64,000 nt of DNA, from positions 434,001 to 498,000 of the forward strand of contig CAVWQV010000001.1 in assembly GCA_963757115.1 (NCBI GenBank). The letters run 5' to 3'. The DNA is from CAVWQV01 sp963757115 (lineage in GTDB: Bacteria; Pseudomonadota; Alphaproteobacteria; Acetobacterales; Acetobacteraceae). Made by a program: the position numbers and the translations under genes. Below are positions 44,237 to 53,152 of this stretch, one piece after another (the stretch's first letter is position 1; every line of letters begins with the position of its first letter). The notes beneath the pieces were generated by a model that did no database searches, was not told the origin of the DNA, and saw only the letters and a list, made by a program, of their open reading frames with translations.

Positions 44237-44313
44237 CCTCGAAGACGCAATGACAGGAACTGGGAACGAAACTGCCCGGCCCGGGTTGGGCATCGAAACC
44301 TCGGAGAGCAGCC

Positions 44314-44703
44314 ATGCCGCCGGAGCCAGGCGCCCTAGGGCGCTCTCAACCCAGTCTGCTGCTGGGTGTTCGACGCGGAATTGCTCGCAAATGCCCCGCT
44401 TGCGGCGAGGGCGACCTGTTCTGCGGCTTTCTCGCCATCCGCCCAACCTGTCCGGCTTGCGGCAACGACAACGAGCAATATCCGTCGGACGACTTCGCGC
44501 CTTACGTCACGATCTTTATCGTGCTGCACCTGATGGTGCCTATTTTGGTCGCGGCGGACAGGACCTGGGACATGTCGGTGTGGACCGAGGCGGCGATAGC
44601 ACTCCCAATATTCCTGGTCGCGACGGTCCTCCTCTTGCCGTTCGTCAAAGGCGCTGTGGTCGGTTTCGCCTGGTCACGCGGCGTCACTCGCCGACCTACG
44701 TGA
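44314..44703 (+). CDS. DUF983 family membrane protein
   Basis: A 129-residue protein with a short zinc-ribbon-like N-terminal part (RKCPACGEGDLF, then RPTCPACGNDNEQ) followed by DDFAPYVTIFIVLHLMVP and a second helix IALPIFLVATVLLLPFV. This cysteine pattern plus two membrane helices is the DUF983 family, function unknown, frequent in alphaproteobacteria near cytochrome oxidase genes but not here. A GGAGAG site precedes the ATG. Confidence 0.8.
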   Translation: MPPEPGALGRSQPSLLLGVRRGIARKCPACGEGDLFCGFLAIRPTCPACGNDNEQYPSDDFAPYVTIFIVLHLMVPILVAADRTWDMSVWTEAAIALPIFLVATVLLLPFVKGAVVGFAWSRGVTRRPT

Positions 44704-44790
44704 CGCATTGCCCGCTGGCGGATCGCATCAATGCCCCGGGGGGTTGAGTTGTCACGGGACTGATTCCCCTGCTTGGCCGAGGAGCAAGGC

Positions 44791-45567
44791 ATGCATTCCG
44801 CGACGCACGACGATCTGATCCGTGACCAGTTCACTCGTCAGGCGATCCCGTTCAACGCGGCGGCCGGGATCTCTGATGAGCGTGCACTCGCCATGATCGT
44901 GGAGGCGGCCCGGCCCGGCCCGGACGACACTGTTCTCGATCTCGCGTGCGGAGGTGGCCTGATCGCGTGCGCCTTCGCCCCGCATGTGCGTCATGCCACA
45001 GGTCTCGATCTGACACCGGCAATGCTGGATCGCGCCCGTGCGCTGTCCGCCGAGAAGGGGCTATGCAACGTCACGTGGCAACAGGGCGACGTTCGCGCGC
45101 TGCCTTGGCCCGACGCCAGCTTCAGCATCGTCGTCACTCGTTTCTCTTTTCACCACTTCCACGACCCGCTGAGCGCGCTGGGCGAAATGACGCGGGCTTG
45201 CCGTGCTGGCGGGCGGGTCGTCGTGGTGGACATGTATGCCTCCGAGGACACCGCGAAGGCGGCGGAGTGGAACCGGTTGGAGAGATTGCGCGATCCATCG
45301 CATGTCCGCGCCCTGAGCTTGACGGAGCTGACCGGGTTGTTTCTCGCAGTCGGACTGCCGAAGCCGGAACAAACATTTTACGAACTGCGCGGCGAAGTGG
45401 ACGCCTTGCTCGCCCGGTCGTTTCCCCTGCCAGGGGATGCCGAGAAAATTGCGGCGCTGTTCGCGGCGCAAACAGAGAGGGACAGCATGGGTATTGAGGT
45501 GCAACGCGCTGGAAAGGCGCTGCATTACGCGTATCGGGTAGCCATCCTAGCCGCGAACCGGAATTGA
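44791..45567 (+). CDS. Class I SAM-dependent methyltransferase
   Basis: A 258-residue methyltransferase. The SAM-binding motif I is DTVLDLACGGGLIACAFA, followed by ATGLDLTPAMLDRAR, QQGDVRALPWPDASF and the UbiE-like FSFHHFHDPLSALGEM. The ATG at 44791 is chosen because a GAGGAG ribosome site lies 7 bases before it; the frame also offers a TTG at 44773 within that site. Substrate unknown; the UbiE/COQ5-type motif order suggests a small molecule. It stands alone on its strand. Confidence 0.83.
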   Translation: MHSATHDDLIRDQFTRQAIPFNAAAGISDERALAMIVEAARPGPDDTVLDLACGGGLIACAFAPHVRHATGLDLTPAMLDRARALSAEKGLCNVTWQQGDVRALPWPDASFSIVVTRFSFHHFHDPLSALGEMTRACRAGGRVVVVDMYASEDTAKAAEWNRLERLRDPSHVRALSLTELTGLFLAVGLPKPEQTFYELRGEVDALLARSFPLPGDAEKIAALFAAQTERDSMGIEVQRAGKALHYAYRVAILAANRN

Positions 45568-45695
45568 ACGCCCTCATCCCGGCAGCGGGCAGGTAGACAA
45601 CGCTGATGCATCGATGTCTGAGTGAAGTCAGGCCATTCACGTAGCCCAACGCGCGAGCACGACCAGAGTGAGGCGAAAGCTGCCGGTCGTGGTCC

Positions 45696-45920
45696 TCAGT
45701 AACCGTAATAGCGATGATATGGCCGGTAGTAACCATAGTGACGGTAATAAGGATGGTGGTAATATCCATAATGATGGTAGTAATGATGTGGCCCATAGTA
45801 GTATAGAGTATGCGGCCTATGCCAGTAGCCGTATCGACCATACCACGCAAAACTCTTGCTCGGCAGCAAGGCACCGGCCAGCAACAAGCCAGCGGCCACC
45901 AAATTCAGACCGAACTTCAT
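45696..45920 (-). CDS. Small secreted Tyr/His-rich protein
   Basis: A 74-residue protein with a clear signal peptide (MKFGLNLVAAGLLLAGALL, cleavage likely after SFA). The remaining 49 residues contain about 20 tyrosines and 10 histidines in repeats such as YYHHYGYYHHPYYRHYGYY. An AGGAGG-like site (GGGAGGC) lies just upstream of the ATG at 45920. Related short Tyr/Gly/His-rich exported peptides occur in alphaproteobacteria without known function. Metal binding or surface adhesion are guesses from composition only. Confidence 0.65.
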   Translation of the reverse strand: MKFGLNLVAAGLLLAGALLPSKSFAWYGRYGYWHRPHTLYYYGPHHYYHHYGYYHHPYYRHYGYYRPYHRYYGY

Positions 45921-46461
45921 TTTGATGCCTCCCTGTTGATGATGAATTACAGGCGCTAGGGTACGCCGTTCCTGCCCCATACTGGCCTCGGCACGGCTCC
46001 GCGAATTGAACAAGTCGGAAGCTGACTTAATCCCGGATGGAGCCCTGTCGTACCGGCATTTCCGATGTGCTTACTCTTTTCTCCTGTCCGCCCATGGCGT
46101 AAGTGCGGCGACATTGCGGCGCCGGGAAGATAAGGGTCTACGACGCCTGTGATTGTAGGTTGATAACGAAATCGTTGTCTCGCTCTCGTAGCGGCGTGCG
46201 TTCACCACAACCTGTCCGAGCGGTAATGTGCAGTCTGCGGTAAGCAAGGTAGCGGCGGCGGCAACGGCGAGGCGAAGCCGTGCCAAACCTCGGCAGGTTC
46301 GCCCATGTGATGGGGCGCGCCGCCGCCGCCTATAACCGAACCCATCAGCCGATCGATCGCCGGCTGGTAGGCCTGGTTTCTCGAAATAGCGCCAGCAGCG
46401 AGAGGCGGCGACGCTGCGCCGCGCCACCACGCTCTCGATCAGGCCACGCTCCAGGCGGCGC
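45921..46461. other. 541-bp stretch without a convincing gene
   Basis: Open frames exist on both strands (for example minus strand 46071-46430), but they are arginine-rich, lack ribosome sites and show no family features. No inverted repeat or RNA gene stood out. Confidence 0.45.
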
Positions 46462-46872
46462 TCACTTGAGGCGAACGGCAGTTCCGGCGGTGGACTGACT
46501 TGGCCGCCGGTTCGCCTGTTGCTGTCTACCGCTCACGAACAGTCGCTCCGCCGCCCAAGACACCGGATCGCCGGCGACAACTCGTTCGGCCTGCGACCAT
46601 TGTGGCTGCGCCTGACTATTCTCGTAGATGGCCTGAGGAATGCCACCGCCGGCGGCTCGCGCATCGCCCGAAGAGCACGCTAACATCGCTACGGCGGCGA
46701 TCAGACCTTGCCTCACCATGTAGCCCCACTCCTCCCGCCGCACGAGCAGGTCGAGGTATGCCGCGCGTGGCGTCGGAGCTGCGAAGGTGACAAGGTCGGA
46801 AAGCTGCTCAGAGGCCGTTTCGTTCCACAGGACACTGTGATCGCCCGTGGGTTCTTCATATTGCTTGGTCAT
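46462..46872 (-). CDS. Hypothetical protein, low confidence
   Basis: A 136-residue frame, not recognised. The first 50 residues (TKQYEEPTGDHSVLWNET, YLDLLVRREEWGY) look protein-like, then a hydrophobic segment GLIAAVAMLACSSGDARAA resembles a signal or lipobox, followed by a Gln-rich end. A start at an internal ATG before VRQGLIAAV, giving a short exported protein, is also possible. It has no conserved neighbour. Confidence 0.35.
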   Translation of the reverse strand: MTKQYEEPTGDHSVLWNETASEQLSDLVTFAAPTPRAAYLDLLVRREEWGYMVRQGLIAAVAMLACSSGDARAAGGGIPQAIYENSQAQPQWSQAERVVAGDPVSWAAERLFVSGRQQQANRRPSQSTAGTAVRLK

Positions 46873-47210
46873 TGGTGGAAGCCCTCTGTTCGTTCGTGGA
46901 GCCCCATCATTCGTCGGTTTCGCGCCTCCACGCGATTACTTGCGAGGTCATCACGGGGAGGTTTTTTGGGCTTCTGCCCTTAAGTAAGTAGCGAGTTTGC
47001 TCGGGCTGGCGGGCGTACATCCGGCCGCGCGCACGTTGCCGCGTGACGCAGCGCTCGCGAGGAACTGCGTCCCGCAACGTAAAGGCGAGAAACGAGAACT
47101 TTCCTCGCGCGAGTGGCTGCCTCCACGGCTCCCGCGGTTGAATCATCTTGCTTTTTTCACATTCACCAACGTCCTCCCCGGCTACTCCTCAGCGAAGTTA
47201 AGGGAATGTC
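46873..47210. other. 338-bp stretch, no gene seen
   Basis: Probably holds the promoter of the substrate-binding protein gene at 47211. Local composition is less GC-rich around 47145-47210. I saw no RNA gene or repeat. Confidence 0.4.
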
Positions 47211-48188
47211 ATGTCCAGACGCTGGTTGCGGGCGCTGACGATCGCCGCCGTCCTACTGGGATCTGTCGCACCGGCCTGGGCCGGCTCCATTCTCGATCGC
47301 GTGCGGGAGGCGAGGGTCGTGCGCTGCGGCGGGGTGTCGCGTCCCGGTCTCTCCGCTCCGGGGTACGGCGGAGCCTGGGAGGGGCTGGAGGTAGATGTAT
47401 GCCGCGCCGTTGCGGTGGCCGTGCTCGGCGCGAACGGTCGTGCCGAGTTCCGGCCCGAGGTTGCGGAAAGCGACATGCGGCGGGTGAGCGGGGGCAACGA
47501 TGACGTCTCGTTCCTCACCGCTTCCGAAATCGTGACCGACCATCTGACGGGGGCCGTGCTGCCGGGGCCGCCGGTTTTCTACGAGACGCACGGGGTGATG
47601 GTGCACGCGGACGCGCACCCGACGCGCCTTCCGGAGCTCGAAGGCAGCATGATCTGCGCCGAGCCCGGCACCGGCCCTGAGCGCAGCCTGCACGCCTACT
47701 TTGCGGCGAAACACCTCCCGTTCCGATTTTCCATGTGGCAGGAAAGCGAGGAGATGGTGGACGCCTACAGCGTCGGGCGCTGTCCGGCGATCGCGGGCGA
47801 GATGACGACGCTCGCGGCGCTGAAGCGCGAAGCCGATGCGGCCGGCCATCCGAGCCGCATCCTGCCGGACCCGCTCGCCGTCACACCGGTGCTCGCCACC
47901 ACGCCGACCGGCGATGCGGATTGGGCGCGCATCGTGAACTGGACGGTCATGACATTGCTTGCCGCGGAGACGCGCGCCGGCGATCCCGCGAATGCTCGCG
48001 CACTGCCCCTGAGTGGAGGAGCGCTCGGGTTATCCGAGGGCTGGCAGGCGGCCGTCGTCGCCGCCACTGGTGACTACCTCGACATCTACCGCCGCAATCT
48101 CGGCGCCGACTCGCGGCTCGACCTGCCGCGGGGGGTGAATGCCCTCTGCGACGCGGGCGGCCTGATGTGCCCGCCCTTCGTCGAATAA
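47211..48188 (+). CDS. Periplasmic solute-binding protein, amino-acid ABC transporter family 3-like
   Basis: A 325-residue exported protein with signal peptide RWLRALTIAAVLLGSVAPAWA. The mature part starts GSILDRVREARVVRCGG and shows the family-3 pattern WEGLEVDVCRAVAVAVLG, DDVSFLTASEIV, PVFYETHGVMVH and GSMICAEPGTGPE. The usual arginine/aspartate amino-acid clamp is not obvious, and no permease or ATPase genes follow. Instead it is 45 bp upstream of a large phosphoesterase gene on the same strand, so it may sense or scavenge a ligand for that enzyme. Transport function is therefore uncertain. Confidence 0.75.
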   Translation: MSRRWLRALTIAAVLLGSVAPAWAGSILDRVREARVVRCGGVSRPGLSAPGYGGAWEGLEVDVCRAVAVAVLGANGRAEFRPEVAESDMRRVSGGNDDVSFLTASEIVTDHLTGAVLPGPPVFYETHGVMVHADAHPTRLPELEGSMICAEPGTGPERSLHAYFAAKHLPFRFSMWQESEEMVDAYSVGRCPAIAGEMTTLAALKREADAAGHPSRILPDPLAVTPVLATTPTGDADWARIVNWTVMTLLAAETRAGDPANARALPLSGGALGLSEGWQAAVVAATGDYLDIYRRNLGADSRLDLPRGVNALCDAGGLMCPPFVE

Positions 48189-48233
48189 GCGGCTCCGGCC
48201 CCAAGTTCCTGTTCAACCGCAAGGTGATTACCG

Positions 48234-50372
48234 ATGAAACGTTCGCTCCTCCAGGCGTGTTCGGCGTGGACGGCCTTGTCCCTGATCCTGCAACCGGCGT
48301 TGGCGGTCGCCGGCGCGTCCACCATGACGTTGCAGCCCGCCAGCGCGCCGCTCGCCGGCTGGCAGCATGACCCGGACAGCGACCCGCCGCTCACCACGGA
48401 GCAACTGGTCAAGCTGCTGCGCCAGCGGGTCAAATACGTGTTCGTGCTGTTCCAGGAGAACCGGTCGTTCGACCACTATTTTGGCACGTTTCCGGGCGCC
48501 AACGGATTGTTCTCAGACCCGGACGGAACAGCACGAGATCCAGCCGCCACGCCGGGCTTCGTGCAGCCGCTCTACAACACGGATGGCTCGCTCGGCACCA
48601 TCTCGCCGTTCCGGATCGGCCAGCAGCAGCATGCCGCGGACCTTGACGACGTCGATCATGGGCACCCGAGGATGGCGAGCAAGATGAATCTCGACCCGTC
48701 GACGGCGGTGCCCAACATGGACCGCTTCGCCGTGGCCGAGGAGTTGAAATACGTCACGGGCGGCCTCGGCTACTCGCGCAGCACGTACAACAGCATCCCG
48801 ACGCTGCCGGACAAGGCCGCTAATGCACCCACGAACGAGGCCAAGCAATTCGGCGAGTTAGCAATGGCCTACGTCGACTGCGACACCGTTCCGTTCATGT
48901 GGCAGTGGGCGCACAACTTCGCGTTGTTCGACAACATCTTCCAAACCACCGTTGGCCCATCGACACCCAACGCGATCGCCATGATCGCCGGCCAGTCTGG
49001 CGAGACCCAGTGGGTGAAGCACCCGGACCTCGCGATCACGTTCACCAACACCGGCGACGCGGGCTCATTCACTTCGACCGGAGTCCCTGTGGTGAATGAC
49101 CCGATCCCCGGGTTGCCGGGCTCCACCTCAGCCTATTCCGGCAATCCGAGCGATCCCACCAACACCACTCCGACCCCGACCAGCCCGGAACCGCTTCCCG
49201 CGCCGCAGCGCAAAAACGAGGGCGGCGCACCCTCGAACGTCGCGCCGGCCCTCACCTTCGCTTCCTTGCCGCTCTCGTTCACTGGTCAGAACGCGGCGAC
49301 GCTCGCCGGCAGCGACAGCAATCCGGCGGCGGATCTCGGTGACGTCAAGCTCGACATCTTGGCGCTCAGCAATCAAGGTCGCAAACCGATCAACTGGGGC
49401 TGGTACCAGAACGGCTACAGCGCGAGCGAGCCCAATCTGCCCAGCGCTAACGGCATCGACACGGTTCCGCACGCGAGCTATATCGGCCATCACAACGGCC
49501 CGCAGTATTTTGGTTACGTCGTCAACAATTCAAACGAAGCGGCCCACCTGCACGGGCTGGGCCAGTTCTTCGACGACATGGCCGCCCAGAGCTTACCCCA
49601 GGAAGGCGGCGTCTTTTATGTGCGTGGTGGTTATGACAACATTGCGGGTCTCGTCCCCGCCTATAACGACGGCAGCCCGGACGCGAACTACGTTCAGGGC
49701 AACTTCCTGGGCGACGACGACCATCCCGCCTATTCGGATAGCGAAATCAGTGAGGCGCTGCTGGCGCGCGAGATCAATGCGATTGCGTCGAGCCCGTACT
49801 GGGGCCAGAGCGCCATCGTCATCACATACGACGAGTTTGAAGGCGACTACGATCATGTACCGCCGCGCATCCTGAGCTTCGATCCGGCCGGGCTGCCGCT
49901 GAGTTGCGGGCCGCGCATCCCGCTCATCGTGATCTCGCCCTTCGCCCGCGCCGGCGTGGTGGCGCACGAGGAGGGCGACCACGCATCTGTGATCGCGCTG
50001 ATCAACAACGTATTCGGCCTCACTCCGCTCGCTCGACTGCCTGACGAACTGCTTGCGCGCATCTCGGCTTCGACCAACCCGGCCTTCAACCGGCCGGACG
50101 GCGCGCCGCAAACCAACCTTGGGCCGCACGACGCGTTGACGCCGGGCACCGGCAGCCTTCTGTCGGCTTTCGATCCGGCGCGCCTTGCCGGCCAGGCGCC
50201 GCCGCTCCCAGCCTCGCTAGCGACCATCCCGGACGAGACCGTGAACTCGTTGCCCCACTACAACGGCCAAGGCTGCCAAGCGCTCGGCATCACGACGGAG
50301 GACCGCCGCCTCGGGATCCCGAACGCGATCCCGGCCGACTTCAGCCCGCGACCGAGCCAGACGAAGAACTAG
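48234..50372 (+). CDS. Exported phosphoesterase, phospholipase C/acid phosphatase family
   Basis: A 712-residue secreted enzyme of the phosphoesterase family (PF04185) that includes non-haemolytic phospholipases C and AcpA. A signal peptide covers residues 1 to about 28. The active-site motifs are VFVLFQENRSFDHYFGTF near residue 65, QTTVGPSTPNAIAMIAGQSG, and the metal-binding VITYDEFEGDYDHVPPR followed by RIPLIVISPFARAG. A Pro/Thr-rich insert (PTNTTPTPTSPEPLPAP) lies near residue 310. An AAGGTGA ribosome site precedes the ATG. It follows the solute-binding protein gene and is closed by a bidirectional terminator. Confidence 0.88.
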   Translation: MKRSLLQACSAWTALSLILQPALAVAGASTMTLQPASAPLAGWQHDPDSDPPLTTEQLVKLLRQRVKYVFVLFQENRSFDHYFGTFPGANGLFSDPDGTARDPAATPGFVQPLYNTDGSLGTISPFRIGQQQHAADLDDVDHGHPRMASKMNLDPSTAVPNMDRFAVAEELKYVTGGLGYSRSTYNSIPTLPDKAANAPTNEAKQFGELAMAYVDCDTVPFMWQWAHNFALFDNIFQTTVGPSTPNAIAMIAGQSGETQWVKHPDLAITFTNTGDAGSFTSTGVPVVNDPIPGLPGSTSAYSGNPSDPTNTTPTPTSPEPLPAPQRKNEGGAPSNVAPALTFASLPLSFTGQNAATLAGSDSNPAADLGDVKLDILALSNQGRKPINWGWYQNGYSASEPNLPSANGIDTVPHASYIGHHNGPQYFGYVVNNSNEAAHLHGLGQFFDDMAAQSLPQEGGVFYVRGGYDNIAGLVPAYNDGSPDANYVQGNFLGDDDHPAYSDSEISEALLAREINAIASSPYWGQSAIVITYDEFEGDYDHVPPRILSFDPAGLPLSCGPRIPLIVISPFARAGVVAHEEGDHASVIALINNVFGLTPLARLPDELLARISASTNPAFNRPDGAPQTNLGPHDALTPGTGSLLSAFDPARLAGQAPPLPASLATIPDETVNSLPHYNGQGCQALGITTEDRRLGIPNAIPADFSPRPSQTKN

Positions 50373-50389
50373 AACTCTGGCGAGGAAAA

Positions 50390-50421
50390 TACGGCGACGG
50401 CCTCACGCGGCCGTCGCCGTA
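50390..50421. terminator. Bidirectional terminator between phosphoesterase and topA
   Basis: A perfect 13-bp inverted repeat TACGGCGACGGCC / GGCCGTCGCCGTA with a six-base loop lies between the convergent genes. On the minus strand it is followed by TTTTCC, a modest T run suited to topA termination. Confidence 0.85.
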
Positions 50422-50456
50422 AGAAATGACGCCTCAGGTCGGGCGAAGCGATCCGG

Positions 50457-53138
50457 CTACTCTGCGGCGACGCGGCGTTTTGCTTGCACCTTCTTGGCCC
50501 GCTTCTTCCCCGCCGCCTTCTTCGCCGGTTTCTTGACGGGCTCGCGCTTCGGCGCGGGCTTGGCGGCAGGCGTGGGCTTCGGCGCGGAAGCCTTCGTCGC
50601 GCCGGACGCTGCCTTCCGCTTGCCGGCCCCTTTCACCTTCAGCGGCTTGCCCTTTTCCGCGAGCAGCGCCACCGCGTCGGGCAGGGTAAAATCCTCCATC
50701 GCCGCCCCGCGGGGCAGGTTGGCGACGGTTTTGGCGTGCTGCACGTAGGGCCCGAAGCGGCCCTTGCGCACGGACACCGGCTCGCCGTCCTTGGGATGCG
50801 GGCCGAGCGAGCGGACGCTCGCCAGCTTCCGGGCAAGAACATCCACCGCACGGTTGATGCCGATGGCGAGGATGTCGTCGTCGCGGTCGAGCGAGCCGAA
50901 CACCGCACCCATCCGCACATAGGGGCCGAACCGGCCGATCCCCGCCTCGATCGGCTCGCGCGTTTCCGGGTGCAAGCCGATCTCGCGCGGCAAGGATAGC
51001 AAGGCGAGCGCCTGCTCCAGGGTGATCGTCTCGCCCGTCATGCCCCGCGGCAAGGACGTGCGCCGCGGCTTCTGCTTCTTGTCCTCGCCCGGTTCGCCCT
51101 GCTGGACGTACAGCCCGTATGGACCGCGCCGGACCGTGATCTCCTCGCCGGTGTCGGGGTGCGAGCCGAGCGAGCGCATCCCTTCCTTCAGCGTTTCGCC
51201 GCTTTCCTCGCCACCTTCGATCGCGAGACGGCGCGTGTACTGACACGCCGGATAGTTCGAGCAGCCGATGAAGCTGCCGAACCGGCCGAGCTTTAGCCCG
51301 AGCCGTCCGGCATGGCAGGCGGGGCAGGTGCGCGGGTCGCTGCCGTCCTCGCGGGGCGGGAAGAAATGCTCGCCCAGGTCTTGGTCGAGCGCGCTGATCA
51401 CGTCGGAGATCTTGAGGTCGCGGGTCTGGTCGACGGCGCGGGAGAACTCTTCCCAGAACGCATGCATGACGGCGCGCCAGTCGGCCCGCCCATCCGAGAT
51501 GTCGTCGAGCTTTTCCTCCAGGCTCGCCGTAAAGCCGGTATCGACGTATCGCTCGAAAAAGCTCGTGAGGAATGCGGTCACCAAGCGGCCGCGGTCCTCC
51601 GGGATGAACCGCTTTTTGTCCAGCCGGACGTAGTTGCGGTCCTGCAGCACAGACAGGATCGACGCATAGGTGGAAGGCCGGCCGATGCCGAGTTCCTCCA
51701 TCTTTTTCACCAGGCTCGCCTCCGAGTAGCGCGGCGGCGGCTGCGTCCAGTGCTGGTTGGCGGCCACGTCGCCCCGCTCCAGCGGATCGCGCTCCGCCAT
51801 CGGCGGCAGCACCCGCCCGTCGTCGGCGTCCGCGCCTTCCGCGTCGTCCGTGCCCTCGCGATACAGCTTGAGGAAGCCGTCGAATGCCACGATGGAGCCG
51901 GTCGCGCGCAGCTTGAGGCCGCGCCCGTCCGTCACGTCGACACTGACCTGATCAAGCTCGGCCGACTGCATCTGGGACGCGACCGCGCGCTTCCAGATCA
52001 GCTCATAAAGCCGCCGCTGGTCGGGGTTGAGCGCCTGCGCCACCTGGTCCGGGGTGCGTTCGACGTCCGTAGGCCGGACTGCCTCGTGGGCTTCCTGCGC
52101 GTTCTTCGCCCGGCTCGTGTATTCGCGCGGCGCGGCGGGCAGGTAGTCGCGGCCGTATGTGCCGTCCACATGCTCGCGGATGGCGGTGACGGCCTCGCGC
52201 GCCATCTGCACGCCGTCCGTCCGCATGTAGGTGATCAGGCCCACCGTGTCGCCGTCGAGCTCGACGCCCTCGTAGAGCTGCTGGGCGAGGCGCATCGTCG
52301 CCTGCGCGCCAAAGCCGAGCTTGCGCGAGCTCTCCTGCTGCAAGGTGGAGGTGGTGAAGGGGGGCGGGGGGTTACGCTTGACCCGCTTCCGTTCCACCGA
52401 GCCGACCGTGAACGTGCCGGCTTCAACGGCCGCCTTCGCCCGTGTCGCCAGCGCTTCGGTGTTGAGGTCGAACTGGTCGAGCCGGCGGCCGTCGAGGTAG
52501 GTCAGGCGTGCGGTGAACGGGGCTCCGGCGAGCGTCGTGAACAGCGCTTCGACCGTCCAGTACTCGCGCGGCCGGAACGCTTCGATCTCGGCCTCGCGCT
52601 CGGAGATCAGACGAAGTGCCACGGACTGCACGCGCCCGGCGCTCCGACTGCCGGGGAGCTTGCGCCACAGCACGGGCGAGAGCGTGAAACCGACCAGATA
52701 GTCGAGCGCCCGGCGCGCGAGATAGGCCTCGATCAGCGGCTGATCGAGCGCGCGGGGGTGCGCCATGGCAGCGCGGATCGCCGAGCGGGTGATCTCGTTG
52801 AAGGTGATGCGCTCCACCCTCACACCCTTCAGCGCGCGCTGATCCTCAAGCATGGCCCGCACGTGCCAGGAGATCGCCTCGCCTTCACGGTCTGGGTCGG
52901 TTGCGAGGTAAAGGGTGCGCGCGCCTTTCAGCGCCTTGGCGATGGCGGCAACCTGCCGGGTGCCGCGCTCGTCGGCTTCCCAGTCCATAGCGAAATCCTG
53001 GTCCGGACGGACCGAACCGTCTTTCGGGGGAAGGTCCCTGACATGCCCGAAACTCGCGAGCACGGTGTAGCCGCCGCCCAGGTATTTGTTGATGGTCTTG
53101 GCTTTGGCGGGCGATTCGACGACGACGACGTCCGGCAT
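50457..53138 (-). CDS. topA: DNA topoisomerase I
   Basis: Relaxes negative supercoils. The 893-residue enzyme starts VVVVESPAKAKTINKYLG (Toprim), has TDPDREGEAISWHV, SAGRVQSVALRLI and the active-site tyrosine in GLITYMRTDG. One four-cysteine zinc finger (CPACHAGRLGLK, FIGCSNYPACQY) follows, then several single-strand-binding repeats of the LGxHPxTGE type. The last 60 residues are a Lys/Ala/Pro-rich tail (KKPAKKAAGKKRAKK) typical of high-GC bacteria. It is 14 bp after dprA and probably cotranscribed with it. Confidence 0.97.
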   Translation of the reverse strand: MPDVVVVESPAKAKTINKYLGGGYTVLASFGHVRDLPPKDGSVRPDQDFAMDWEADERGTRQVAAIAKALKGARTLYLATDPDREGEAISWHVRAMLEDQRALKGVRVERITFNEITRSAIRAAMAHPRALDQPLIEAYLARRALDYLVGFTLSPVLWRKLPGSRSAGRVQSVALRLISEREAEIEAFRPREYWTVEALFTTLAGAPFTARLTYLDGRRLDQFDLNTEALATRAKAAVEAGTFTVGSVERKRVKRNPPPPFTTSTLQQESSRKLGFGAQATMRLAQQLYEGVELDGDTVGLITYMRTDGVQMAREAVTAIREHVDGTYGRDYLPAAPREYTSRAKNAQEAHEAVRPTDVERTPDQVAQALNPDQRRLYELIWKRAVASQMQSAELDQVSVDVTDGRGLKLRATGSIVAFDGFLKLYREGTDDAEGADADDGRVLPPMAERDPLERGDVAANQHWTQPPPRYSEASLVKKMEELGIGRPSTYASILSVLQDRNYVRLDKKRFIPEDRGRLVTAFLTSFFERYVDTGFTASLEEKLDDISDGRADWRAVMHAFWEEFSRAVDQTRDLKISDVISALDQDLGEHFFPPREDGSDPRTCPACHAGRLGLKLGRFGSFIGCSNYPACQYTRRLAIEGGEESGETLKEGMRSLGSHPDTGEEITVRRGPYGLYVQQGEPGEDKKQKPRRTSLPRGMTGETITLEQALALLSLPREIGLHPETREPIEAGIGRFGPYVRMGAVFGSLDRDDDILAIGINRAVDVLARKLASVRSLGPHPKDGEPVSVRKGRFGPYVQHAKTVANLPRGAAMEDFTLPDAVALLAEKGKPLKVKGAGKRKAASGATKASAPKPTPAAKPAPKREPVKKPAKKAAGKKRAKKVQAKRRVAAE

Positions 53139-53152
53139 AGCATCCTTCGGCT

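Noticed and set aside
46071..46430. 119-codon minus-strand frame as a gene
   Set aside because: Arg-rich, no ribosome site, no recognisable domain, and codon positions look non-coding.
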